From positions 97,157 to 161,156 of the forward strand of contig VGMF01000003.1 in NCBI GenBank assembly GCA_016866475.1: DNA of 64,000 nt. The letters run 5' to 3'. This document shows, one piece after another, positions 49,331 through 57,575 of the stretch (its first letter is position 1; the number at the start of each line of letters is the position of its first letter). The position numbers and the translations under genes are program-made. A model generated the notes under the pieces. It did not search any database. It had not been told where the DNA came from and saw only the letters and a list, made by a program, of their open reading frames with translations. This DNA is from Chlamydiota bacterium. Lineage in GTDB: Bacteria > Chlamydiota > Chlamydiia > Chlamydiales > RGXB01.

Positions 49331-50458
49331 TTAAAGGCAGTTTTTTAATTCTTTTTGAAGTTTTTCGTGCAACCTTCCTAATCTTTCAAGCTGATCCTCC
49401 AGAGTGAATTTGGCGCTGAATATCGAATGGGCTTTTCTAGCTAACTTTTCTGCTTCAACAGGATGCTCAAGCACCCAAATCAAATGGGTGTAAATTTGGC
49501 GAAACATCTCATCAGAAGGTAGCTTGTTATCTTTATCAATATCTATATACAGGACCGCATCTTTGAATTCTCGAGTAACAAAGCCGTGACGGTCACTTAT
49601 GATCACACTCCCTGCAGCCGCCGCTTCAAATATCCTGGGGGTAATGACCTCATAATCGAGATGCTCCTGGGAGTGTAATACCAGCACAACCCCTGCCTCT
49701 TTAATAGCGTTGGTAACGCTTTTTCCGTCGTAAGGCAACTCCCCTTTGTAAGATTTGAGGTGCCAATTTTTCATCCCCTCTGTACCATAGACATCCATAA
49801 GCCCCGTCTCATCAAGCATCCGTAAACAATCATGATAAGGCTTGCTTTTTCTTAAAAGATCCCAATTGACCCCGCAGTAGAACAATTTTTTTGGTTCTAA
49901 GGGTTTGTATTCTGATTTAAGGCAGCTTGGAACCCATTCGATGATATCTCTCTTTTTCCCATGTTGATCTAAAAAAGATACGAAAGAATCCATTTTTTGC
50001 GGGACACACAAATAGCCATCATATTGAAGAAGTTTTTTGCCGTGGATTCTAATATTTTCGTCATGGCTGCGTGTCATCGCCAGGTAATTTGGTATTTTCT
50101 TGTGAGAATATTTTCTTGGATACAAACTGATAATAAAATCGGAATCAAAGTTTTTGAATAATTGAGAAAGGCTTGTATAGCCTATCTGATTTTCGTCAAA
50201 AACAAATTTTACAGGGTGGGCGAGACTCCAATCATTTCTAAATAAAAAAGCTTTTCCCTTCCAACCTAGGTTTTTGGAGGCAATTTCTAGTCGCATTGCC
50301 AACTCCTCCTCACCTCCGGTAAAGGGTGTTGGAATGAGGACGTTATACGTTTTAGAGGGGAGGTTTTCAGCAGTTAAAAAAGCCGCTTGGTACAAAATTA
50401 CAGCGACCAAACGTAGCAGATATTTTCTTAAATCAACTAATTTAAAATTAGTCCACAT
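49331..50458 (-). CDS. Exported GT-B fold glycosyltransferase (group 1 / CgeB-like)
   Basis: A 375-residue protein whose C-terminal half matches group 1 glycosyltransferases: TPRIFEAAAAGSVIISDRHG near residues 280-300 with the nucleotide-sugar-binding Glu, and AVLYIDIDKDNKLP. The N-terminal Rossmann half (NVLIPTPFTGGEEELAMRLE) is less typical. Residues 12-31 form a signal peptide or anchor with LTAE as likely cleavage. ATG 50458 is chosen; an in-frame TTG at 50470 is possible. It is the fourth transferase in the window with an export signal. Donor and acceptor are unknown. Confidence 0.78.
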   Translation of the reverse strand: MWTNFKLVDLRKYLLRLVAVILYQAAFLTAENLPSKTYNVLIPTPFTGGEEELAMRLEIASKNLGWKGKAFLFRNDWSLAHPVKFVFDENQIGYTSLSQLFKNFDSDFIISLYPRKYSHKKIPNYLAMTRSHDENIRIHGKKLLQYDGYLCVPQKMDSFVSFLDQHGKKRDIIEWVPSCLKSEYKPLEPKKLFYCGVNWDLLRKSKPYHDCLRMLDETGLMDVYGTEGMKNWHLKSYKGELPYDGKSVTNAIKEAGVVLVLHSQEHLDYEVITPRIFEAAAAGSVIISDRHGFVTREFKDAVLYIDIDKDNKLPSDEMFRQIYTHLIWVLEHPVEAEKLARKAHSIFSAKFTLEDQLERLGRLHEKLQKELKNCL

Positions 50459-50651
50459 GTAATCTCTCAAATTAATTTAAGGTCTGGATTCCTAAATTAA
50501 CTTATATAGAGGTTAAACAAAAGATTTTTTGCATCTTCTAAAGAGAAATTAAAGCCCTCAAATTTGAAATCTTGTGAGTAACACATCCCCATCAGAATTT
50601 TAGAACCATCTGAACAAGGGGTTTTTGAAAGAAAAAACTTTTTAATTTGGT

Positions 50652-50677
50652 AACAAAAACGCCCCCTTTTGGGAGCG
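50652..50677 (-). terminator. Terminator of the Inc-like gene
   Basis: On the minus strand CGCTCCC-AAAA-GGGGGCG (one G-T pair) is followed by TTTTTG, 38 nt after the stop codon. Confidence 0.8.
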
Positions 50678-50714
50678 TAATGAACAATTATGGTTTATAT
50701 CAAAAAGTAGATGA

Positions 50715-52016
50715 TCACCTGTAGGAACGCAAATAGGATCCGATTTGTACCCTCAACTCTCTTTCTGCATCTCCCATTTTTTGGTGAAGGGTTTGCCGAA
50801 CTCTGGACAAATCTACTCTTATTACATCGGCGACCCTAGAAAGTTCCTCTTCAAGAGTTTCTTTCTGAGTCTCCAACTTGCTTATTTTATTAGAAAGAGA
50901 CCAAGCGTTCCATCCGTTTAAGACAGCACTTCCGGCATTGTAAGCCAACGATAGATTAGAGCGTGGCTGCAGCCTAACGATCTCGCTTTCTATCCGTCTT
51001 ATCTCTTGCTCTAATTGATTGTCGGTCCAATCCTTTTGGTATAAAATCCTGTTTTTTTGTTTTTGCAGATCCTCAATCAGCTGCTGATTTTTTTGCGCTT
51101 GCATATAGGAGACGCTTTCTGAACTGAGCTCTCGAATTTGAGTTTCAAGCTGTTGAACCAACTGTTGCTGTGCTAAAGAAAGCTGCGGAATCGTTGTCAA
51201 TTGCTCTCGTAAGACGATGAGTTTAGCGAATTCGGACTTTTTTTCATCCCTACCAAAAACACCCATTGCTTTTGAGCCCTGTTCCAAAGTTTGGTAACCA
51301 GCTCTCGCCTGCTCTTTTCTAGCATCGGCCAGCTCGTCCTGAACACTTTTTAGCTCTGTAGATATTCTAGTATAGCCGCTTCTTTGTTCAATCTCTAGTA
51401 TTGCCCTATCCGCAACTGCATTTGCATCTTGTTTCTTCGCTTCGCAAAAATTGATAGAACCATGACAGCGTTTCATTAGATCGAACTGCTTATCTTCTTG
51501 GTCGAAAAATGAGAACGGACAGTTCCCCTCAAGGGAATAAAATTTTAAATAGGCATCCGGATCTTCGCCCACGAAATGGAGTTTTGTCAAAAGGTAATCT
51601 TTTATGAAACGAGCATTTGTTTCCCCTTTCGCCTGGATTAAAAAAGCCTCGATTTCTGGGTATTTTTCAAAAATTTTCTTCAAACCTAGTCCCCGATTCA
51701 AGTCGCTTGAGACACGATCTTCAAGCTTTCGAATACTCTCCGGATGATCAGAACCTTTCCCCATAATAAACATAAAGAGAGTAGTGATCAGAGAGACTAT
51801 AGATAGGTTTCTAAAAAAACCGACAGTCGCAATAACTACTGAAGGTTTAGCAATTAAATATTTGGATGCGCCAAGGTAGCCGCCAAAAAAAATACCGGTC
51901 GCTACTAGGCCGATTTTTTTTGCCAACGATCGGTTGCTGTCCTTATATAAAAAAGAGGGGGGGGTGGGTTCATCATAGAGTTTTGTTAAATCTATTCTAA
52001 AATTTCCTTTTGACAT
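50715..52016 (-). CDS. Inc-like protein: bilobed hydrophobic domain plus coiled coil
   Basis: A 433-residue protein of unknown function. Two hydrophobic stretches, about residues 35-55 and 58-86, are separated by a tiny loop, the bilobed pattern of chlamydial inclusion membrane (Inc) proteins. There is no signal peptide, and a 30-residue polar N-terminus precedes it, as in type III-secreted Inc proteins. The rest is largely coiled coil, with Gln/Glu/Lys-rich heptads between about 215 and 433. Assignment as an Inc candidate rests on this architecture only; a bacterial inner-membrane coiled-coil protein is the alternative. Confidence 0.65.
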   Translation of the reverse strand: MSKGNFRIDLTKLYDEPTPPSFLYKDSNRSLAKKIGLVATGIFFGGYLGASKYLIAKPSVVIATVGFFRNLSIVSLITTLFMFIMGKGSDHPESIRKLEDRVSSDLNRGLGLKKIFEKYPEIEAFLIQAKGETNARFIKDYLLTKLHFVGEDPDAYLKFYSLEGNCPFSFFDQEDKQFDLMKRCHGSINFCEAKKQDANAVADRAILEIEQRSGYTRISTELKSVQDELADARKEQARAGYQTLEQGSKAMGVFGRDEKKSEFAKLIVLREQLTTIPQLSLAQQQLVQQLETQIRELSSESVSYMQAQKNQQLIEDLQKQKNRILYQKDWTDNQLEQEIRRIESEIVRLQPRSNLSLAYNAGSAVLNGWNAWSLSNKISKLETQKETLEEELSRVADVIRVDLSRVRQTLHQKMGDAERELRVQIGSYLRSYR

Positions 52017-52104
52017 TCTATTTCCTATTAAACTTGGATTAACGTAAGGTATTTTATAATAAATTTCTGTTCAGCGCAACCAATTGGGGCTTTAAAAAAT
52101 TTAC

Positions 52105-53121
52105 TTATTGAACTACCGCCGTTTGCCCGGTCGGGAAATAGATTTTGTTTGCCTCATCGATAGATATAGATCGGGATCCAAGCTTATTTTTGATCGCATC
52201 CTGCCAAACGCTAACCTTCCATCCGGTACAAACACGCATATGGTCTAGTAGAAACAGATGTTTAAAAAAAGATTTTATGCCCTTGGGGGACTGCTCGGGT
52301 TTTAGGCACTTTGCTTCCAGTTGCTGGAGCTTTTTCGGGGTATGCCAGGCTCCTGTGCAGAGATACACTAGGTGGTAGAGCCCCGAGAGGGCAAACCTGA
52401 AGAAATTAGCAACATAGCTAATCACTTTCAAAACCGGTTGGGGAGCTTTAAGATGGGTCTTTTCTAAAAATTTTCTAAAAAGTGCCTGTGTAAAAAATTC
52501 TTTATTATTGATTTTGACCCCCAACTCCTCATCGAGCACCTTGACGGTATATTGGGAGCAGTTGTGATAAAAAATGTGGAAATATTCCTTTTTCTCCCTT
52601 TTATCGGTCTCAATTCTTTCTTTTAATTTATTAAACTGCTCTGTCGTTAGCTCAATCAGAACCTTTCTCTCTTTCCCGGCGGCAGCTTCTTTCGGATCCG
52701 GAGATATGAGTTTTCCCTCCTTAGCATTATAGGGAAATTTAGTTGAACCGCAAAGACCCACGCTATACCCCTCGCCTTTGCTCGAGATCAGCTCCATCCA
52801 CACGTGCCTTGAAGAGCCTAATAGTCCGATCTCCTTCGTTTTGATCGCGACGTAGTTGAGACCTGCTTCATTTTCTAAATCAGGATGAGAGTGGGTAGGG
52901 GTAAGAAATTCCCATTCTCGATAAGAAGTTTGGTGTAAGCCCTTTATGCCATCATAGCGCCATTTTCCCCCAATTCGCCCGGAGGCGATCATGCCGGCTA
53001 TCTCTTGAGGCAAAGGTGCTTTACTGATTGGCTTACCATCTAAAAGAATTTCTTCATGATCAAAGGCCTTTCGCCATTTTTCTAGGCTATGGCCGCATAG
53101 GTGCGTTTGAGCTAAGGACAT
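52105..53121 (-). CDS. Unknown protein, possible permuted papain-fold (PPPDE/DUF4105-like) hydrolase
   Basis: A 338-residue protein. I see a His in a strand-like segment (SSRHVWMELIS, His106) and, about 80 residues later, a Cys preceded by Asn at the start of a helix (FYHNCSQYTVKVLDEEL, Cys188). This His-then-NC order is that of permuted papain-fold enzymes (LRAT, PPPDE, DUF4105). Residues 230-255 are hydrophobic, like one membrane segment. No signal peptide. It lies beside the Inc-like gene. A protease, deubiquitinase or amidase delivered to the host is a hypothesis only. Confidence 0.5.
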   Translation of the reverse strand: MSLAQTHLCGHSLEKWRKAFDHEEILLDGKPISKAPLPQEIAGMIASGRIGGKWRYDGIKGLHQTSYREWEFLTPTHSHPDLENEAGLNYVAIKTKEIGLLGSSRHVWMELISSKGEGYSVGLCGSTKFPYNAKEGKLISPDPKEAAAGKERKVLIELTTEQFNKLKERIETDKREKKEYFHIFYHNCSQYTVKVLDEELGVKINNKEFFTQALFRKFLEKTHLKAPQPVLKVISYVANFFRFALSGLYHLVYLCTGAWHTPKKLQQLEAKCLKPEQSPKGIKSFFKHLFLLDHMRVCTGWKVSVWQDAIKNKLGSRSISIDEANKIYFPTGQTAVVQ

Positions 53122-53281
53122 GGTTCTTCTTCCGATCTTTTTAAGAAAGAAATTATATCATAAAATTTAATATAAAAAAATACATAGAAATAAGGAGAAG
53201 ATGGCAAAAGGGGTTAGTAAACCCCTAAAACACGAAGAATCAGTTGTATAGATTTAAAAGGATTTTTGAATCAGAGCCGGC

Positions 53282-56200
53282 TTAGGTCTCAAGCAGTTCC
53301 AGGACATCTTCCCACGTGAGTTTTGCGAGGGCCTCCTCGTCACAGGTGACGACTTTCTTCACAAGACCCTTTTTGCGGTTTTGCATCTCGACGATTTTCT
53401 CCTCGATCGTATTCTTGGAGATCAATTTATAGACCGAGACATTGCGCTCTTGTCCTAGACGATGCACCCGATCCGTCGCCTGACTTTGGACCGCAGGGTT
53501 CCACCACATATCGTAATGGATTACCGTATCGGCTCCCGTCAAGTTCAGCCCGGTACCACCGGCCTTAAGGGAGACTAAGAATACAGGTATATGTTTGTCC
53601 TCATTGAATTCCTTGACCAGTTCCAGTCGATTTTTGCTCGCCCCATCAAGATAGCAAAACCGGATACCCGCTTTTTCAAGGTCAGAACGGATAATTTGGA
53701 GCATTTTCGTGTATTGAGAGAAAATAACAGTTTTATGTCGCCCCTCAATCAACGTGTTCAGCAACTCCATCAACATCTCATACTTGGCGGAATCGCCAGG
53801 CTCGGCCTGCTCTTTCGCAAATATACCCGGGTGGCAACAGATCTGTTTAAGCCTTGTTAGGGTTGCAAGAACATGGATCTGCACCTTATCAAACCCATCC
53901 CTCTCAACAAGTTTTGTAAGCTCGTCTTTTGCTGATGCTGCATAAGAGCGGTAAAGATCCTGCTGCACCGGAGTGAGCTGTGTATGGTAAACGATTTCAG
54001 AAACGGGGGGGAGATCATCTAATACATCCGCTTTCATTCTTCGCAAAATAAAAGGGGCTACCTTCTTTCGTAAATACTGGAGATTTTTGGTCAGCTCCTC
54101 ACCTGTCGGACGAATATATCTCTCAATAAATCGGTCGTACGAGCCCAAAAACCGGGGCATGAGGAAATCAAACAAGCTCCATAACTCATCAAGGGAATTT
54201 TCGATTGGGGTTCCCGAGAGGATGAGCCTATGGTCTCCTTTTATTTGCTTCACCGATTTAGCGTTTCTTGTAGCTCGATTTTTAATATGTTGCGCCTCGT
54301 CCAGAACCACGTATTTGAACACAAAACCGTCGTATAACTCGATGTCTTTTTGGATCAAGCTATATGTAGTGATCAACGCATCATACTCCTGGATCGTCTT
54401 GATCAGTCGCTTGCGCTGCCCGGGGATACCATCGATGACCGCCACCTTGAAATTGGGATTGAATTTTTTAAATTCCTCATACCAATTGTATAAAAGTGAT
54501 GTCGGACAAATGATGATTGTTGTCGATTTAGGGAACAAAGCGTGCATTTGTGTGATGGAAGTGATCGCTTGCAAAGTTTTTCCAAGCCCCATATCATCCG
54601 CCAAAATACCCGACAAATACATCCCTCTTAAACGCTCAAGCCATTGCACACCCTCTTTTTGGTAGGCGCGCAGCTCCGCTTTTATCTCCTTAGGAACGGC
54701 TGAAAAATCGAGCACCTTTTCCCCAAGCATTTGACGTCGGATGTCGTGCAGTTTTTCCGAAATTTTAACTTCGACGGGTAGCCCTTCAAAATTAGAAGCA
54801 TCGATATTAGCCAGAGACCAAATCGGGCACTCGAATTTGTAGTTTTCCAACCGCTGGATTCCTAACTCGTCAAAAAGCTGAGCGATATTTTGCATCTCTT
54901 CTAGATTCAAAACGAGGATTTTTGGGATTTGACGCACTTTCTCCGAAGGCTTCTTTTGACCCGTTTTAGGAGATTCTAGCTCCAAAAAAGCCCTTTTTGA
55001 CAAAATGCATTCCCAAAGACGATCCATCGTGACCCCTTTGAGGTCCCCTTCAACTTTGAGCTCAATCATAAAAGCATCCATTCGATCCAGGTGGACAAAA
55101 TGCAGGCCAAATTTGGTTTTGTCGTAAATGAACTGATCCAAAAGATTCTGGGGGCAATTAAATGTCACCGAGGTGTTAAACTTCGGGACAATCTCGGTCA
55201 TAAATTCTATAATCTTTTTATCACTCTTTGCAACATAGTGTCCGGTATCATCAAGGTATTGGAAATCCTGGAACAACTCCCTGAGAATTTTAGCCTCGTG
55301 CACCAGATCCCTTGCCAAAACACCCACATCCTGAACGAAGTGGCAGGCCTCATCATAGGACAATTTAAAATGGGACGAAGGGACTGTGAAGGATCCATAA
55401 TCAAACGAGAGGGCTGCCTCCAACTCTCCATCCAAATAGGATAAATCGCAAATAGCTTTGAGTTTACCTACAAATGGGAGCGTAGGATAAAATTGCTTCC
55501 CCTTCTCATGCGTTATCTGAGAAAACTTGCTCAATTCAACCAGGGCATTTTCGATGAAAGTTCCTAAAAGGGGATGAGGTATCGTCATCGAACGGAGTGT
55601 ATACAGATGTTGCAAATGGGCCCTTTTGATTTCCGCACGGAAACGGTAATACACATTGTTGTGAATAAGTCCCGGATAAGCGCATTCAAAAAAGCGCACC
55701 TCCTCAAGGGTCACCTGCTGCTGATCTACCATCACGGTAGGATTGATCAAAATCTTGGATGCCGGAGGATCGATATACTCGATATTCATATTGAATGTGA
55801 CCGGCGACACGGAGAAATTTAAAGGTTCTTCTATCGTTTCATAATAAATACAGGGAAGATTGAGAAACTCGTCATGGGCAAATCCGGAGCGCTTCCCTTC
55901 AAATTCCTGCATCGCAATCGCATAGGACTCAGCTAAAACAAGACCAAAAGTTTTTGCCTCGATATAAGCGGAGCGCAGCCCTTTTTCAGTGACCGCTTTG
56001 TCATGAAATCGGGAGTAATCGACAATCATGCGCACGATTTCCTGGTGCTCTTTAGGGAAAGATTCAATGGTAAAAAGGTAGCGTTTGCCGGAAAGGATCA
56101 GATATTCCTCATGTCGGATCCCCTCAATAAAATCCTTGACGTTGCTTATAAAAAGTGGTTTGGAACGAGAAGGGAGCCTCAAAGAAAACTGCATTTCTAC

Positions 56201-56761
56201 AATCGGTTTGGAGCCCTCCTGCTCTGGTGGGAGCTGGAAAATAATCTGCATTTCGGCACGATCATAACTCCTCTCCTCGATCGGTAAAAAGAACGGAGAA
56301 TCGGATAAAATGCGGGCGCTGTTCTGATACTCTTCCAAAACTTCTTTTAGGAATTGCACACCCTGCCGCATCTCCTCTTTTTCCGCCGCTTCTTTAACTA
56401 TCTCGAGCAGATGTACCGAAACCTCGTCGCTTGTCTGCAAGTTGTTTTCTTTGGAGAAATTGACAAGAATCTCATCGAGATGCATCTCCAGGTAGTAAAG
56501 TACTGCCGCAATGTGCTGACAGTCGTATCTGTAAGGGCAATCGCAATCTGAATCGACCATTTCGCATTCGATACGATCAATTTCAATGACACTCTCATAG
56601 GTATTTTCGTATTGGCCCAAGACAATTGCGTTGATGCGAATTTTCGAATCGTCAAGCTCCAGAATTTTTACCGAGATGACCTTTTTGTCATCAAAAAGGG
56701 CTTTCCCCTCTTTCAGAACATTCTGAGAAAAATCCTGCTTCAGCTTGCGGACATTTAGCAT
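53282..56761 (-). CDS. SNF2-family helicase with N-terminal SWIM zinc finger
   Basis: A 1159-residue Swi2/Snf2 ATPase. A SWIM finger (Cys73, Cys75, Cys81, His83: CDCPYRYDCQH) stands near the N-terminus, followed by about 600 residues of the bacterial SNF2-associated region. The motor has ILADDMGLGKTLQAI near 727, YVVLDEAQHIKN, LILSGTPIENSLDELWSLF and in the second lobe VFLVSLKAGGTGLNLTGAD and QATDRVHRLGQ. It is the conserved chlamydial helicase between mreB and tig. Likely a double-stranded DNA translocase acting in transcription or repair. Confidence 0.93.
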   Translation of the reverse strand: MLNVRKLKQDFSQNVLKEGKALFDDKKVISVKILELDDSKIRINAIVLGQYENTYESVIEIDRIECEMVDSDCDCPYRYDCQHIAAVLYYLEMHLDEILVNFSKENNLQTSDEVSVHLLEIVKEAAEKEEMRQGVQFLKEVLEEYQNSARILSDSPFFLPIEERSYDRAEMQIIFQLPPEQEGSKPIVEMQFSLRLPSRSKPLFISNVKDFIEGIRHEEYLILSGKRYLFTIESFPKEHQEIVRMIVDYSRFHDKAVTEKGLRSAYIEAKTFGLVLAESYAIAMQEFEGKRSGFAHDEFLNLPCIYYETIEEPLNFSVSPVTFNMNIEYIDPPASKILINPTVMVDQQQVTLEEVRFFECAYPGLIHNNVYYRFRAEIKRAHLQHLYTLRSMTIPHPLLGTFIENALVELSKFSQITHEKGKQFYPTLPFVGKLKAICDLSYLDGELEAALSFDYGSFTVPSSHFKLSYDEACHFVQDVGVLARDLVHEAKILRELFQDFQYLDDTGHYVAKSDKKIIEFMTEIVPKFNTSVTFNCPQNLLDQFIYDKTKFGLHFVHLDRMDAFMIELKVEGDLKGVTMDRLWECILSKRAFLELESPKTGQKKPSEKVRQIPKILVLNLEEMQNIAQLFDELGIQRLENYKFECPIWSLANIDASNFEGLPVEVKISEKLHDIRRQMLGEKVLDFSAVPKEIKAELRAYQKEGVQWLERLRGMYLSGILADDMGLGKTLQAITSITQMHALFPKSTTIIICPTSLLYNWYEEFKKFNPNFKVAVIDGIPGQRKRLIKTIQEYDALITTYSLIQKDIELYDGFVFKYVVLDEAQHIKNRATRNAKSVKQIKGDHRLILSGTPIENSLDELWSLFDFLMPRFLGSYDRFIERYIRPTGEELTKNLQYLRKKVAPFILRRMKADVLDDLPPVSEIVYHTQLTPVQQDLYRSYAASAKDELTKLVERDGFDKVQIHVLATLTRLKQICCHPGIFAKEQAEPGDSAKYEMLMELLNTLIEGRHKTVIFSQYTKMLQIIRSDLEKAGIRFCYLDGASKNRLELVKEFNEDKHIPVFLVSLKAGGTGLNLTGADTVIHYDMWWNPAVQSQATDRVHRLGQERNVSVYKLISKNTIEEKIVEMQNRKKGLVKKVVTCDEEALAKLTWEDVLELLET

Positions 56762-57424
56762 AATCAGTACATCCCGCCCTAAAATACCTCTTCAAACGAG
56801 CTTTTACCCTTTTCAGGATAATGTGTGCAATCAAAAATTTGCATCTCATTTGAAGGTTTTTTGTTTCTTTAATCATAACAGATAAAAAAAATCTCCCTCT
56901 ACATATTTTCGTTAAAAAAGGGTCCTTAAAGCGTTTTTAAAGCTCTTTTAAAGGATTGACACCTTAATAATAATACGTGATGGATTGCCTTAAATGCGCC
57001 TGAATCCAGTTATTTTCGTTAAAAAAGGGTCCTTAAAGCGTTTTTAAAGCTCTTTTAAAGGATTGACACCTTAATAATAATACGTGATGGATTGCCTTAA
57101 ATGCGCCTGAATCCATGGATAAAGCATCCCTTTAACTTTAGGGGAGGGCAATATTCACAAAAAACGCCCTAAAGAGTCGCGGGGCAAATCCCGGTACTGT
57201 TTTGGGATGCTAGGTGGTAAAATTAAAAAATTTTGTACCCGATAAAGGATTCAATTTTGATTGATAGAGTCCCTCCCAAAAAAAACAGTATTGCCTAAAA
57301 AGCGGTCAACATTATAGACTTACGACCAATAAAAACCTGAACTGCCTCAATCGAAAGCTGTCAGACTCTTCCAAAATTTGGGGATCTGATCCACTTCTGA
57401 AGGGCTTTCGGGTTAAAAGTTTTT
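56762..57424. other. 663-nt non-coding region with repeats and hairpins
   Basis: No convincing gene is present between the helicase start and tRNA-Gly. The region holds two perfect 105-nt repeats (56904-57115), an 8-bp inverted repeat CTTTAGGG/CCCTAAAG (57136-57143 with 57167-57174), a GGG-CAAAT-CCC hairpin near 57200 and a GGTA/TACC hairpin around 57212-57240. TTGCCT-16 nt-TATAGA at 57291-57318 may be the tRNA promoter. I found no match to RNase P, tmRNA or SRP RNA cores. Confidence 0.6.
56904..57115. repeat. Perfect 105-nt tandem repeat, two copies
   Basis: Copies 56904-57008 and 57011-57115 are identical as read by eye and separated by 2 nt (period 107). Each contains several CTTTTAAAG-type palindromes and a TTGACA hexamer. 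No open reading frame crosses them. Confidence 0.97.
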
Positions 57425-57496
57425 GCGGGCGTAGCTCAGTGGTAGAGTACAACCTTGCCAAGGTTGGTGTCGAGGGTTCGAATCCCTTCGCCCGCT
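57425..57496 (+). tRNA. tRNA-Gly (anticodon GCC)
   Basis: A 72-nt tRNA. The acceptor stem GCGGGCG pairs with CGCCCGC, discriminator T. The anticodon loop centred on GCC follows stem CAACC/GGTTG. It lies 79 nt upstream of tig. Confidence 0.97.
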
Positions 57497-57575
57497 TTTT
57501 ACAAACAGTCCTCTCATGACCATTAAAAAAATAATGTGCACGAGAGTCTTTCAACCAACCCAAGGCCACCGTCCC

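Noticed and set aside
54087..54665. 192-codon plus-strand frame inside the SNF2 helicase gene
   Set aside because: It lies over the conserved helicase motor encoded on the minus strand and has no features of its own.
53282..56761. Mobile-element or phage helicase
   Set aside because: Its position next to tig and near mreB is the conserved chlamydial arrangement, and no integrase or transposase is nearby.
56904..57115. CRISPR array
   Set aside because: Only two long adjacent units with a 2-nt gap, no spacer structure and no cas genes.
57121..57260. RNase P RNA, tmRNA or SRP RNA
   Set aside because: The conserved cores of these RNAs (for example the GAGGAAAGTCC-type RNase P segment) are not present.
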